Shown here in pieces: positions 18,302 to 26,620 of a stretch of DNA of 64,000 nucleotides. The stretch covers positions 1 to 64,000 of the forward strand of contig JAFKLG010000071.1 of assembly GCA_017304945.1 (NCBI GenBank), in the 5' to 3' direction. Both the position numbers and the translations under genes were made by a program. Under the pieces are notes generated by a model. It was not told where the DNA came from and did no database searches. It saw only the letters and a program-made list of their open reading frames with translations. The DNA is from Rhodospirillales bacterium. GTDB lineage: Bacteria > Pseudomonadota > Alphaproteobacteria > Acetobacterales > Acetobacteraceae. How positions within the stretch are numbered: position 1 is the stretch's first letter; each line of letters starts with the position of its first letter.

Positions 18302-19684
18302 TCAGATTGCGGCTTCGCTGAAAATTTGTCTGGCGTGGCCAAACCACACGTCACGATAGCGTGCCAGCCAGTGTTCTGCCTGCGTCGGTGCCCCTTCGAC
18401 GATCGTCTGCAACGGCTCGAGGAAGCGACTCTCGTCGCGTCCCTGGGCGTCCAGCCGCCCCCGCGCGCGCAATCCGTCCGCCGCGATCGCGACCGCGTCC
18501 CGCGCGAGGTCGCGCAGCGTGCCGCCGCGGAACGGGGTCGCGAGCCCCTGGCGCGGCACGGCGCTGCGCAGGGCGACCGCGTCCTCCCACCGCATCTCCC
18601 GGAGCAGGGACTCGGCTGCGGCGAGCGCCGCCTCGTCGTAGAGCAGCCCGACCCAGAGCGCCGATTGCGCGATCATCATGTCGAGCCGGCCGGCATCGGC
18701 GCCGCGCATCTCCAGGAAGCGCTTCAACCGCACGTCGGTGAACACCGTGGTCAGGTGGTCGGCGAAGTCCCCGACGGTCGGGGTCGCCTGCACCAGGTTG
18801 TGCAGCTTGCCGTCCATGAAGTGGCGGAACGACTGGCCGGCCACGTCGATATACCGCCCGTCGCGGTAGACGAAGTACATCGGCACTTCGTCGACCACCC
18901 AGCGCACGTAGCGCTCGAAGCCGAAGCCCGGCTCGAACATCACCTTCGGGATCCCGGACCGCTGGTTGTCGGTGTCGGTCCAGACCTGGGCGCGGTAGGA
19001 GAGGTAGCCGTTGGGCTTGCCCTCGGTGAATGGCGAGTTGGCGAACAGCGCCGTGGCGACGGGTTGCAGCAGCAACGACACCCGCAGCTTGCGAACCATA
19101 TCGGTTTCGCTCGCGTAATCCAGGTTCACCTGCACGGTGCAGGTCCGGGTCATCATGTCGAGGCCGAGTGTGCCGACCAGCGGCATGTAGCGGCGCATGA
19201 TGGCGTAGCGGCCCTTCGGCATCCACGGCATCGCCGCGCGGGTGGCGAGCGGGTGAAACCCGAGCGGGGCGAAGCCGACGCGGAGGTCGGCCGAGACCGC
19301 GCGGACCTGCTCGTAATGGGCGAGGAACTCGGCTTCCGTGTCGTGCAGGGTCTCGAGCGGCCCGCCTGAGAGCTCGAGCTGGCCGGCCGGCTCGAGCGAG
19401 ACCGAGGCGCCGCCGTCGAGCTTCAGGCCGATGATCGCGTCCCGGTCGAGGATCGGCGTGCCGCCGAATCGGGCGAGGCCGGTCAACAGGTCGCGGATGC
19501 TGCCGGGCTGCCCGTCCGCCGGCAGATATGGGGGCGTGGCAAGGTCGTCCAGCCGGAACCCGAACTTCTCGTGTTCGGTGCCGATCCGGAAGGCGGCGGC
19601 GGGTTTGCAGCCGGCCGCGATATGGTCCGCCAGTTGGCGGACCGACGTGATCGGCGTGGAGTCGGCGTCGCCCGGATTGGACAT
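18302..19684 (-). CDS. gshA: Glutamate--cysteine ligase (plant/alphaproteobacterial type)
   Basis: The 460-residue enzyme has FRIGTEHEKFGF near residue 32, DGGASVSLEPAGQLELSG and MTRTCTVQVNLDYASE. These are the signature segments of the plant-like GCS2 class, distinct from enterobacterial GshA. It makes gamma-glutamylcysteine for glutathione. It lies 33 bases downstream of rsmE on the same strand, a conserved pairing in alphaproteobacteria. The ATG at 19684 starts close to the first conserved segment. Confidence 0.93.
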   Translation of the reverse strand: MSNPGDADSTPITSVRQLADHIAAGCKPAAAFRIGTEHEKFGFRLDDLATPPYLPADGQPGSIRDLLTGLARFGGTPILDRDAIIGLKLDGGASVSLEPAGQLELSGGPLETLHDTEAEFLAHYEQVRAVSADLRVGFAPLGFHPLATRAAMPWMPKGRYAIMRRYMPLVGTLGLDMMTRTCTVQVNLDYASETDMVRKLRVSLLLQPVATALFANSPFTEGKPNGYLSYRAQVWTDTDNQRSGIPKVMFEPGFGFERYVRWVVDEVPMYFVYRDGRYIDVAGQSFRHFMDGKLHNLVQATPTVGDFADHLTTVFTDVRLKRFLEMRGADAGRLDMMIAQSALWVGLLYDEAALAAAESLLREMRWEDAVALRSAVPRQGLATPFRGGTLRDLARDAVAIAADGLRARGRLDAQGRDESRFLEPLQTIVEGAPTQAEHWLARYRDVWFGHARQIFSEAAI

Positions 19685-19717
19685 GTCGGTCCCGGTCTTG
19701 GATTGATGACGATCGTA

Positions 19718-20425
19718 CTAGCCGCAACCGGGCGCCTGCAACAAGGCCAGCCCGGCAAGGCATGCCGTCTCTGCCCGCAGGACGCGTGGGCCGATCTGCA
19801 CCGGTGTCACAATTGGGTGGGATCGCAGGGCGTCAAGTTCCGCAGGTGCGAAGCCGCCCTCGGGCCCGACCAGCAGGCCGGCGCGGGCATGCGGGCGCAG
19901 GGGCGCCGCCGCGGGACTGCGCTCCAGCGCGGCGAACAGCGGACGGTCGGCCGGCCAGTCGGCCAGCACCGCCGCCAATGTCTGGGGCGGCCGCAGCTCC
20001 GGCAGGGTGAGCCGCTCACACTGCTCCGCGGCCTCGATCGCGATCGCCCGCAGCCGGTCCTCGTTCACCCGGTGCGCGTTGGTGCGCGCGGTGATCACCG
20101 GCAGCAGCACGGCCGCCCCGAGTTCGGTCGCCTTCTGCACGACCAGGTCGGTCGCGTCCCGCTTCAGCAGCGCGAAGGCGAGCCAGAGATCGGTGTCCCC
20201 CTGTTGCGGCCGGGTCTGCCTCTCCACCACCGCGTCCGCGCGGTCGCGCTTCAGGCTGGCGAGGCGGGCCAGCCACTCCCCGTCGCGCCCGTTGAACAGG
20301 TGCAGCGCGCTGCCGGGTGCGCGGCGGAGCACGGTGCCGAGGTAATGGGCCTGAGCCGGCGCGAGCGGCAGCGTGGCGCCCGCGGCAAGCGGCGCGTCGA
20401 CGAAGAGGCGCGGGTCGGTGCTCAC
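19718..20425 (-). CDS. rsmE: 16S rRNA (uracil(1498)-N3)-methyltransferase
   Basis: The 235-residue SPOUT-class protein starts with the PUA-like RLFVD segment. It has the KRDATDLVVQKATELGA helix and the knot motifs LLVGPEGGFAPAEL and IGPRVLRAETA, as in RsmE. It methylates N3 of U1498 in 16S rRNA. A GTG at 20425 is the natural start because the conserved domain begins within five residues. It is divergent from ubiA with 42 bases between the start codons, and gshA follows in the same direction. Confidence 0.9.
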   Translation of the reverse strand: MSTDPRLFVDAPLAAGATLPLAPAQAHYLGTVLRRAPGSALHLFNGRDGEWLARLASLKRDRADAVVERQTRPQQGDTDLWLAFALLKRDATDLVVQKATELGAAVLLPVITARTNAHRVNEDRLRAIAIEAAEQCERLTLPELRPPQTLAAVLADWPADRPLFAALERSPAAAPLRPHARAGLLVGPEGGFAPAELDALRSHPIVTPVQIGPRVLRAETACLAGLALLQAPGCG

Positions 20426-20467
20426 AGGCGGATTGACCGGGGCATGGCGGCGGGCACAGTAGCAGCC

Positions 20468-21436
20468 ATGCACCCGCAGACCGAACCCGCCCTGGCTCGA
20501 GCGGCAGCCGACCCGCGCCTGGCCGACGCCGCCTCGGCGTCCGGCCACACCGACATCGTCGCCACCGGCTGGGTGGCGCGGCTGCCGCCGTCCTGGGTGC
20601 CCTATGTGCTGCTCGCCCGCGCTGACCGGCCGATCGGCACCTGGCTGCTGTTCCTGCCGGGCCTGTGGGGCATCCTGCTGGCGCGGCCCGGCGGCTGGGA
20701 GGTGGTGCGCCTCGTCCTGCTGTTCGCGGTCGGCAGCCTGGCGATGCGGGCGGCGGGCTGCGTGGTGAACGATCTCTGGGACCGCGACATCGACCGCAAG
20801 GTGGCGCGCACCGCGGGCCGGCCGCTCGCTTCGGGCGCGCTGCGGCCGCGCCAGGCCTTCGCCTTCCTGGCGGTGCTGCTGGTCGTCGGCCTGGGCGTGC
20901 TGCTGCAGCTTCCGCCGCTGTGCTGGGCGCTGGGGGTGAGTTCGCTGGTGCTGGTCGCGCTCTACCCGCTGGCCAAGCGCGTGACGTGGTGGCCGCAGCT
21001 GGTGATGGGCTTCACCTTCGGGTTCGGCGCGCCGATGGGCTACGCGGCCGGCGCCGACCGGATCGATGCCGCCGGCCTCGTGCTCTACCTCGCCGCGATC
21101 CTGTGGGACCTCGGCTTCGACACCATCTACGCCCACCAGGACCGGGAGGACGACGCGCTGGTCGGGGTGAAGTCGACCGCGCGGCTGTTCGGGGAGCGCA
21201 CGCGCCCGTTCCTCGCTGCCTGCTACGCCGGATGCATCCTGGTGCTGGCCGCTGCCGGCTGGTGCGCGGGTCTGGGCCCCTGGTTCTACCCCGCGCTCGT
21301 CCTGCCCGCCGCGCTGCTGGGCTGGCAGGTGCTGCGGCTCGACATCCACCACCCGGCACTGTGCCTGCGGCTGTTCCGCGCCAACCGGGAGGCCGGGCTC
21401 GCGGTCGGGCTCGCGATCCTGGCCGGCTGGGTGTGA
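20468..21436 (+). CDS. ubiA: 4-hydroxybenzoate polyprenyltransferase
   Basis: This 322-residue membrane enzyme has eight to nine hydrophobic helices. Its two Asp-rich motifs are NDLWDRDIDRK (first prenyl-diphosphate/magnesium site) and YAHQDREDD (second). RPIGTWLLFLPGLWGI at the start is typical for UbiA. It attaches the polyprenyl tail to 4-hydroxybenzoate in ubiquinone synthesis at the inner membrane. The N-terminal 40 residues before the first helix are longer than usual. The stop overlaps the next start (GTGA). Confidence 0.93.
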   Translation: MHPQTEPALARAAADPRLADAASASGHTDIVATGWVARLPPSWVPYVLLARADRPIGTWLLFLPGLWGILLARPGGWEVVRLVLLFAVGSLAMRAAGCVVNDLWDRDIDRKVARTAGRPLASGALRPRQAFAFLAVLLVVGLGVLLQLPPLCWALGVSSLVLVALYPLAKRVTWWPQLVMGFTFGFGAPMGYAAGADRIDAAGLVLYLAAILWDLGFDTIYAHQDREDDALVGVKSTARLFGERTRPFLAACYAGCILVLAAAGWCAGLGPWFYPALVLPAALLGWQVLRLDIHHPALCLRLFRANREAGLAVGLAILAGWV

Positions 21437-22086
21437 CCGAGGACCCGGCGGCCTTCGTCCGCGCCCAGACGGTGGCGGGCCGCGCGCCGCTGGTGCCGGA
21501 GATCGCGCTCCATCTGGCGACCGAGATCACGCCGATCTGGCAGGCGACGGAAACCTGGCTGGCCGAACGCAACGTGGAGCCGCCGTTCTGGGCCTTTGCC
21601 TGGCCGGGCGGGCAGGCGCTGGCCCGCCACGTTCTGGATCATCCCGGTTCGGTGGCCGGCAAGCGGGTGCTGGATTTCGCGGCCGGCGGCGGCATCGCCG
21701 CGATCGCCTGCGCGATGGCGGGGGCGGCGCTGGTGGAGGCGGCGGAGATCGACCCGCTGGCGGTGGCGGCGATCGCCCTGAACGCCGCCGGCAACGCGGT
21801 GGCGGTGACCGCCACCGGCGGCGACGTGGTGGGCGACGCATGCCGCTGGGACCTGATCCTGTGCGGCGACGTCTGCTACGAGGCGCCGATGACCGGACAC
21901 ATCCTGCCCTGGCTGCGCGGTTTGGCGCGGCAGGCGGAGGTGTGGGTGGCGGACCCCGGTCGCGCCTACCTGCCGCGTGACGGGATGACGCCGTTCGCCG
22001 AGTACCGCGTGCCCACGACGCTGGAGCTCGAGGACCGGACGGAGCGGCTGGTCCGGCTGTTCCGGATGTCCGCCGAGGGGGGCTGA
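21433..22086 (+). CDS. Class I SAM methyltransferase, ETFB lysine methyltransferase-like
   Basis: The 217-residue protein has PFWAFAWPGGQALARHVLD (residues 51-69), the SAM motif VLDFAAGGGIAAIA and a conserved DLILCGDVCYE segment. Together these resemble the METTL20/AtETFBKMT family that methylates lysines of the electron-transfer flavoprotein beta subunit; PrmA (ribosomal protein L11) is the next nearest relative. GTG at 21433 overlaps the ubiA stop by four bases, so the two are coupled. The substrate assignment is by family only. Confidence 0.78.
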   Translation: MTEDPAAFVRAQTVAGRAPLVPEIALHLATEITPIWQATETWLAERNVEPPFWAFAWPGGQALARHVLDHPGSVAGKRVLDFAAGGGIAAIACAMAGAALVEAAEIDPLAVAAIALNAAGNAVAVTATGGDVVGDACRWDLILCGDVCYEAPMTGHILPWLRGLARQAEVWVADPGRAYLPRDGMTPFAEYRVPTTLELEDRTERLVRLFRMSAEGG

Positions 22087-22173
22087 GCGACCCGAGGCAT
22101 CGATCCGGCACCGCCCGCCGGCCGCCTCATGCGGACAGCGCCACACCGGCGCCCCCTCGCAACCGCGCGCGCC

Positions 22174-23901
22174 TCACCGCTCGGGCAGGGCCGCCGCGGC
22201 CTCGTGGGGTGCGGGGGCATGGGGCAGCAGCTTCGGCCTCGCGAGCCATTCCCGGCCCCGCAACATCACGTCGAAATACAGCGTCGGCAGCAGCTTCGTC
22301 TTCAGCACCCAGGCGCTGCGCCGTGGCCTGGTCGAGTCCCAGGGCACCGTCGGCAACAGCTTGCCGCCATAGCCGAACTCGGCCAGCACGACCTTGCCGC
22401 GCTCCACCGTGAGCGGACAGGATCCGTATCCGTCGTACACGGCGCGGGGGTCGCGGCCCTCCAGCACGGCAATCAGGTTTTCCGCCACCACGGGGGCCTG
22501 CTTGCGGATTGCCGCCGCGGTCTTGGCGTTGGGCGCCGAACAGGCATCGCCCAGGGAGAACACGTTGCCGAATCGGGGATGCCGCAACGTCTCCGGGCTG
22601 ACGTCGACCCAGCCGGCGGCATCTGCGAAGGGGGAGGCGCGGACGATATCGGGCGCGACCTGCGGCGGGACCACGTGCAGCATGTCGAAGCTGCGGGTCT
22701 CCTCGGCCACGCTCCCGTCCGGCTGCCGGGTCGCGAAAACGGCGGTGCGGTTCGGGCCATCCACCGACGTCAACACGGACTGGAGCGCCAGCTGGGCGCC
22801 ATACCGCTCCACGTAGCGCATCAGCGGCGGCACGTAGGCGGCCACGCCGAACAGCGTCGGTGCGGCGGTGTGGAAGCGCACGTCGATGTTCCGCAGCACG
22901 CCCTTCCGTCGCCACGCGTCGCAGGAGAGATACATCGCCTTCTGCGGCGCCCCGGCGCACTTGATCGGCATCGACGGCTGGGTGAACAGCGCCGTTCCGC
23001 GCTGCAGCCCCTCCACCAGGTCCCATGTGTACGCGGACAGGTCGAACCGGTAGTTCGACGTCACCCCGTTGGAGCCCAGGGTCTCCTCGAGACCGGGAAT
23101 CGCCGCCCAGTCCAGCTTGAGGCCGGGCGCCACGACCAGGGCGCGGTACCCGAGGCGGGTGCCGTCTTCCAGGATCACCGCATTGCCTTCGGGTTCGAAC
23201 GCGGCGACCGCGGCCCGCACCCATTGCACGCCGGGCGGCAGCGCCCGCTGCATCGGCCGGCTGGTGCGGGCGCGGTCGAAGACACCGCCGCCGACCAGCG
23301 TCCAGCCGGGCTGATAGTAATGCGTCTCACGCGGCTCCACGATCGCGACGTGCAGCGTCCGCCGCCGGCGCAGCAGGCTGGCGGCTGCGGCGGCACCGGC
23401 AGCCCCACCGCCCACGATCAGCACGTCCACCCGTGCCGAGGGAGCAGGCGGGCCGGCCTCCTCCGCCGGCTGCGCCGAGTCCCAGGCGGCATCGAGCCGC
23501 GGCCGGATGCCCGCCAGGTCGTAGCCGGCTTGCTTCGCCGTGCTCAGGATCGCGGCCGGGTCGAGATGTGCCGCCTGCGACAAGGCCCAGAGCGTGGTGG
23601 AACGGGTGCCGGTCCGGCAGAACGCCAGGACCGGTCCGCGCAGTTCGGCCAGCGCGGTCGCGAAGGCCTGCACGTCGCCGTCCGTGACCTTCCCCGACAC
23701 CACGGGGATGTGCCGGTACGCGAGCCCCAACCGGCGGGCGGTGGCTTCCAGCAGGGCGGAGGGAGGCTGGCCCTCGGCCTCGCCGTCCGGCCGGTTGTTG
23801 ACGACCGCGCGGAAGCCGAGGGCGGATAGCCCGCCCAGGTCCGCGGCCGAGATCTGCGGCGCGACTGAGAGCGCCGGGGTCAGACGGCGGAGCGTCTCCA
23901 T
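22174..23901 (-). CDS. Fusion of DUF442 phosphatase/sulfurtransferase-like domain and type II sulfide:quinone oxidoreductase
   Basis: The 575-residue protein has an N-terminal TIGR01244/DUF442 domain (about residues 1-110) with CRTGTRS (Cys95). An FAD Rossmann motif VGGGAAG follows near residue 163, then the rest of a sulfide:quinone oxidoreductase. PIKCAGAPQK (Cys315) and GYGSCPLT (Cys495) match the redox cysteines of human-like type II SQR. It should oxidise sulfide to persulfide at the membrane and pass electrons to quinone, with the N-terminal domain handling the sulfane sulfur. The persulfide dioxygenase gene is ten bases upstream on the same strand. In classical Blh proteins the DUF442 domain is joined to the dioxygenase; here it is joined to SQR. 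Confidence 0.85.
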   Translation of the reverse strand: METLRRLTPALSVAPQISAADLGGLSALGFRAVVNNRPDGEAEGQPPSALLEATARRLGLAYRHIPVVSGKVTDGDVQAFATALAELRGPVLAFCRTGTRSTTLWALSQAAHLDPAAILSTAKQAGYDLAGIRPRLDAAWDSAQPAEEAGPPAPSARVDVLIVGGGAAGAAAAASLLRRRRTLHVAIVEPRETHYYQPGWTLVGGGVFDRARTSRPMQRALPPGVQWVRAAVAAFEPEGNAVILEDGTRLGYRALVVAPGLKLDWAAIPGLEETLGSNGVTSNYRFDLSAYTWDLVEGLQRGTALFTQPSMPIKCAGAPQKAMYLSCDAWRRKGVLRNIDVRFHTAAPTLFGVAAYVPPLMRYVERYGAQLALQSVLTSVDGPNRTAVFATRQPDGSVAEETRSFDMLHVVPPQVAPDIVRASPFADAAGWVDVSPETLRHPRFGNVFSLGDACSAPNAKTAAAIRKQAPVVAENLIAVLEGRDPRAVYDGYGSCPLTVERGKVVLAEFGYGGKLLPTVPWDSTRPRRSAWVLKTKLLPTLYFDVMLRGREWLARPKLLPHAPAPHEAAAALPER

Positions 23902-23911
23902 GATCGGCCTC

Positions 23912-24775
23912 TCAGAACAGGTTGACGGGAAGCTTCAGATATCGCGTGCCGTTGCTCTCGGGCGGGGGGAACTCGCCGGCCCGCATGTTCACCTGCACGC
24001 TGGGCAGGATCAGGCGCGGCATGGAGAGCGTCGCATCGCGCTCGGTGCGCATCTTCACGAACGCATCCTCCGTCACGCCGTCATGCACGTGCCGATTCTT
24101 CGCGCGCTCCTCGGCAACCGTCGTTTCCCAGCGGTACTCGTCGCGGCCGGGCGCCTTGTAGTCGTGGCACATGAACAGCCGCGTTTCCGGCGGCAGAGCG
24201 AAGATGCGCTGGATCGACCGGTAGAGGGTCCGCGCATCGCCGCCGGGGAAATCGCAGCGAGCGGTGCCGTAATCCGGCATGAACAGCGTGTCGCCGACGA
24301 AGGCGGCGTCGCCGATCACGTACGTCACGCAGGCCGGCGTGTGCCCTGGCGTGTGCAGGACCTGCGCCGGAACGTTGCCGACCTGGAAGCGCTCGCCGTC
24401 CTGGAACAGGTGGTCGAACTGCGATCCGTCCCGGGCGAACGTCGGTTCGGCATTGAACGCCCGGCCGAACGTCTCCTGCACCGTGCGGATCTCGCTGCCG
24501 ATCGCGAGCCGGCCGCCGAGATGCTGGCGGACATGGGGAGCTGCCGACAGGTGGTCGGCGTGGACATGCGTCTCGAGCAGCCAATCGACGGTCAACCCGG
24601 CCTGCCGGACGAACGCGATCACCGCGTCGGCGGAGGCGGTGCTGGTCCGCCCCGATGCGGGATCGAAATCCAGCACCGTGTCGATGACGGCGGCACGACG
24701 GGTTTCCGGGTCGGCGACGACATAGCTGACGGTGAAAGTGGCTTCATCGAAGAAGGCGTGCACGTCCGGCTGCAT
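23912..24775 (-). CDS. Persulfide dioxygenase-like MBL-fold protein (Blh/ETHE1 type)
   Basis: The 287-residue metallo-beta-lactamase-fold protein has THVHADH (His70, His72, Asp74, His75), HTPGH (His145), GDTLF (Asp162) and MCHDY, the non-haem iron site of ETHE1/Blh persulfide dioxygenases. AFFDEATFTVSYVV at the start and the RNRHV-like C-terminal segment (KNRHVHDG) are typical of Blh. It should oxidise glutathione persulfide to sulfite, which the TauE exporter nearby could remove. It heads a two-gene minus-strand unit with the SQR fusion. Confidence 0.88.
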   Translation of the reverse strand: MQPDVHAFFDEATFTVSYVVADPETRRAAVIDTVLDFDPASGRTSTASADAVIAFVRQAGLTVDWLLETHVHADHLSAAPHVRQHLGGRLAIGSEIRTVQETFGRAFNAEPTFARDGSQFDHLFQDGERFQVGNVPAQVLHTPGHTPACVTYVIGDAAFVGDTLFMPDYGTARCDFPGGDARTLYRSIQRIFALPPETRLFMCHDYKAPGRDEYRWETTVAEERAKNRHVHDGVTEDAFVKMRTERDATLSMPRLILPSVQVNMRAGEFPPPESNGTRYLKLPVNLF

Positions 24776-24967
24776 GACGGAGTCCTCCGACAGGGACCGC
24801 CGCAGTCTTCCTCCGCGGGCGGATAGTTAGCGATTTCTCTTAACTGACTTGCAGAATTGCACGATGTTGATAAGTGACTTGGCCAACGCGGTTCAACCCC
24901 CCGCGGCCTCACGTCCTCGGTCAGCGACCGTCGACCAGGCCAGGGCGCGGATCAGGAGGAACGTCAC
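24776..24967. promoter_or_regulatory. Divergent promoter region of the sulfide island with spaced direct repeat
   Basis: This 192-base region separates the persulfide dioxygenase (minus) from the peroxiredoxin (plus). Its centre (about 24825-24882) is strikingly AT-richer than the rest of the window. A direct repeat TAAsTGACTTG lies at 24841-24851 and 24871-24881, exactly 30 bp apart, or about three helical turns. That is a plausible double operator controlling both directions. AGGAGGA at 24954-24960 is the ribosome binding site for the GTG at 24968. Which regulator binds is unknown; no BigR or ArsR-type gene is in the window. Confidence 0.5.
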
Positions 24968-25693
24968 GTGCCGGTCGGCCCCAGCACCGCCCCCGCCAGC
25001 GCCAACGCGCAGCCTGAGCCGACGGCCGACGCCGCGCCGTCCCAGCCGCGCCCGCCCTGCCCCCCGATGCTCCACGACCCCGCGCCCGCGTTCCGGGCGC
25101 GCACCACCGCCGGCGAGGTCAGCCTTGCGGATTATCGCGGCCGCTGGGTGCTGTTCTTCTCCCACCCGGCCGACTTCACCCCGGTCTGCACCAGCGAATT
25201 CATCGCCCTCGCCCATGCCGCGGACCGGTTCGCCGCGCTGGGATGCGACCTGCTGGCGCTTTCGGTCGACAGCCTGTTCGCGCACCTTGCCTGGGTACGC
25301 AGCATCCGCGCCCAGTTCGGGGTCGAGATCCGCTTCCCGATCATCGAGGACCCCTCGATGGCGATCGCCCGAGCCTATGGGATGATCCATCCCCGCGCGC
25401 CCGATGCCGCGACCGTGCGGGCCGTCTTCGTCATCGACCCGGCCGGAGTCATCCGGGCGATCACCTGGTACCCGATGAACGTGGGCCGCAGTGTCGAGGA
25501 GCTGCTGCGCCTGGTCGCCGCGTTGCAGACGGCGGACCGGCATGACGTCTCCACACCCGAAGGCTGGCGGCCGGGCGCGCCGGTCCTGCTGCCGCCCACG
25601 CTCGAGGCGGGCGCCGGCGCCGATGCCGGCGGCGACTGGTACTATCGCATCATCCCGCTGCCCGACACTTCGTCGAGCGAGACGGCCGAATGA
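24968..25693 (+). CDS. 1-Cys-type peroxiredoxin
   Basis: The 241-residue protein has the peroxidatic motif FTPVCTSEF (Cys74) preceded by FFSHPADF, and the long C-terminal domain typical of the Prx6/1-Cys group (RPGAPVLLPPTLE and a KDWYYR-like GGDWYYRIIPLP). It reduces hydroperoxides in the cytoplasm. The first 33 residues are a Pro/Ala-rich extension not seen in the family. The start is set by AGGAGGA seven bases before GTG 24968; an internal ATG (residue 34) would give the standard length. It is divergent from the persulfide dioxygenase and upstream of tauE. Confidence 0.88.
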   Translation: MPVGPSTAPASANAQPEPTADAAPSQPRPPCPPMLHDPAPAFRARTTAGEVSLADYRGRWVLFFSHPADFTPVCTSEFIALAHAADRFAALGCDLLALSVDSLFAHLAWVRSIRAQFGVEIRFPIIEDPSMAIARAYGMIHPRAPDAATVRAVFVIDPAGVIRAITWYPMNVGRSVEELLRLVAALQTADRHDVSTPEGWRPGAPVLLPPTLEAGAGADAGGDWYYRIIPLPDTSSSETAE

Positions 25694-25742
25694 CGCCGGA
25701 CTCCGCCGATCTCGCCCGCGCCCCGCAGCTGACGGAACCCGC

Positions 25743-26537
25743 ATGACGACGATGCTGGCGACCGGTGTTCTGGCCGTGCTCTGCGGCGGGGCCGTGGGAT
25801 TCGTGCTCGGGCTGATCGGCGGCGGGGGGTCGATTCTCGCCACCCCGCTGCTGCTGTATGTCGTCGGGCTCGAGCCGCATGCGGCCATCGGCACCGGTGC
25901 GTTGGCGGTGTCGGTGAACGCTTTTGCCAATTTCGCCGGCTACGCCCGCGCCGGGCGGGTCCGCTGGCGACCGGCCATCCTGTTCGCGGTGATCGGGATC
26001 GTCGGGGCCGCGCTGGGATCCTCACTCGGGAAGGTGTTCGACGGGCAGCGTCTGTTGCTGCTGTTCGCGCTGCTGATGATCGTGGTGGGGGTGCTGATGC
26101 TGCGCCGCAAGCCGCCGCCGCAGGAGGCACCGCACATCATCGTCGGCGGGCGGATCAGCATGCCCAAGGTGACCGGCGCGGCATTGTCGGTCGGCCTGCT
26201 GTCCGGCTTCTTCGGGATCGGCGGCGGCTTTCTGATCGTGCCGGGCCTGCTGTTCTCGACCGGCATGCCGATGATCGCGGCGGTGGCATCCTCGCTGCTG
26301 TCGGTCGGCACGTTCGGGCTGACGACGGCGGTGAACTACGCGCTGTCCGGCCTCGTGGCCTGGGGGATCGCGGCGGAATACATCCTGGGCGGGCTGGCGG
26401 GCGGCTTCCTGGGCATGCGACTGGCCGGTCACCTCTCGAGCCGCAAGGCGGCGCTCACGCGGGTCTTCGCCGGGATCATCTTCGTCGTCGCCGCCTACAT
26501 GCTGTGGCGGACGGCGGCCACGATGGGACTGCGCTGA
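25743..26537 (+). CDS. TauE/SafE family sulfite (or sulfonate) exporter
   Basis: The 264-residue inner-membrane protein has about eight hydrophobic helices and two internal copies of the family signature: GFVLGLIGGGGSILATPLL near the start and LLSGFFGIGGGFLIVPGLL in the middle. Members export sulfite or related anions. It lies 49 bases after the peroxiredoxin and beside the persulfide dioxygenase, which produces sulfite, so sulfite export is the likely role. The ATG at 25743 begins just before the first helix; an ATG three codons later is also possible. A perfect hairpin follows. Confidence 0.88.
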   Translation: MTTMLATGVLAVLCGGAVGFVLGLIGGGGSILATPLLLYVVGLEPHAAIGTGALAVSVNAFANFAGYARAGRVRWRPAILFAVIGIVGAALGSSLGKVFDGQRLLLLFALLMIVVGVLMLRRKPPPQEAPHIIVGGRISMPKVTGAALSVGLLSGFFGIGGGFLIVPGLLFSTGMPMIAAVASSLLSVGTFGLTTAVNYALSGLVAWGIAAEYILGGLAGGFLGMRLAGHLSSRKAALTRVFAGIIFVVAAYMLWRTAATMGLR

Positions 26538-26543
26538 CCCGAG

Positions 26544-26568
26544 GGACGGCGGGGCGGCCCCGCCGTCC
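26544..26568. terminator. Perfect GC hairpin between tauE and pgi
   Basis: GGACGGCGGGG (26544-26554) pairs perfectly with CCCCGCCGTCC (26558-26568) across a three-base loop. It lies seven bases after the tauE stop and about 50 bases beyond the end of the convergent pgi gene, so it can serve both. There is no U-tract on either strand. Confidence 0.65.
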
Positions 26569-26620
26569 AACCCCCCGGCCCTGCCTCCAGGCTGCTCCGA
26601 CCGAGCCGACCCGGTCGCGA

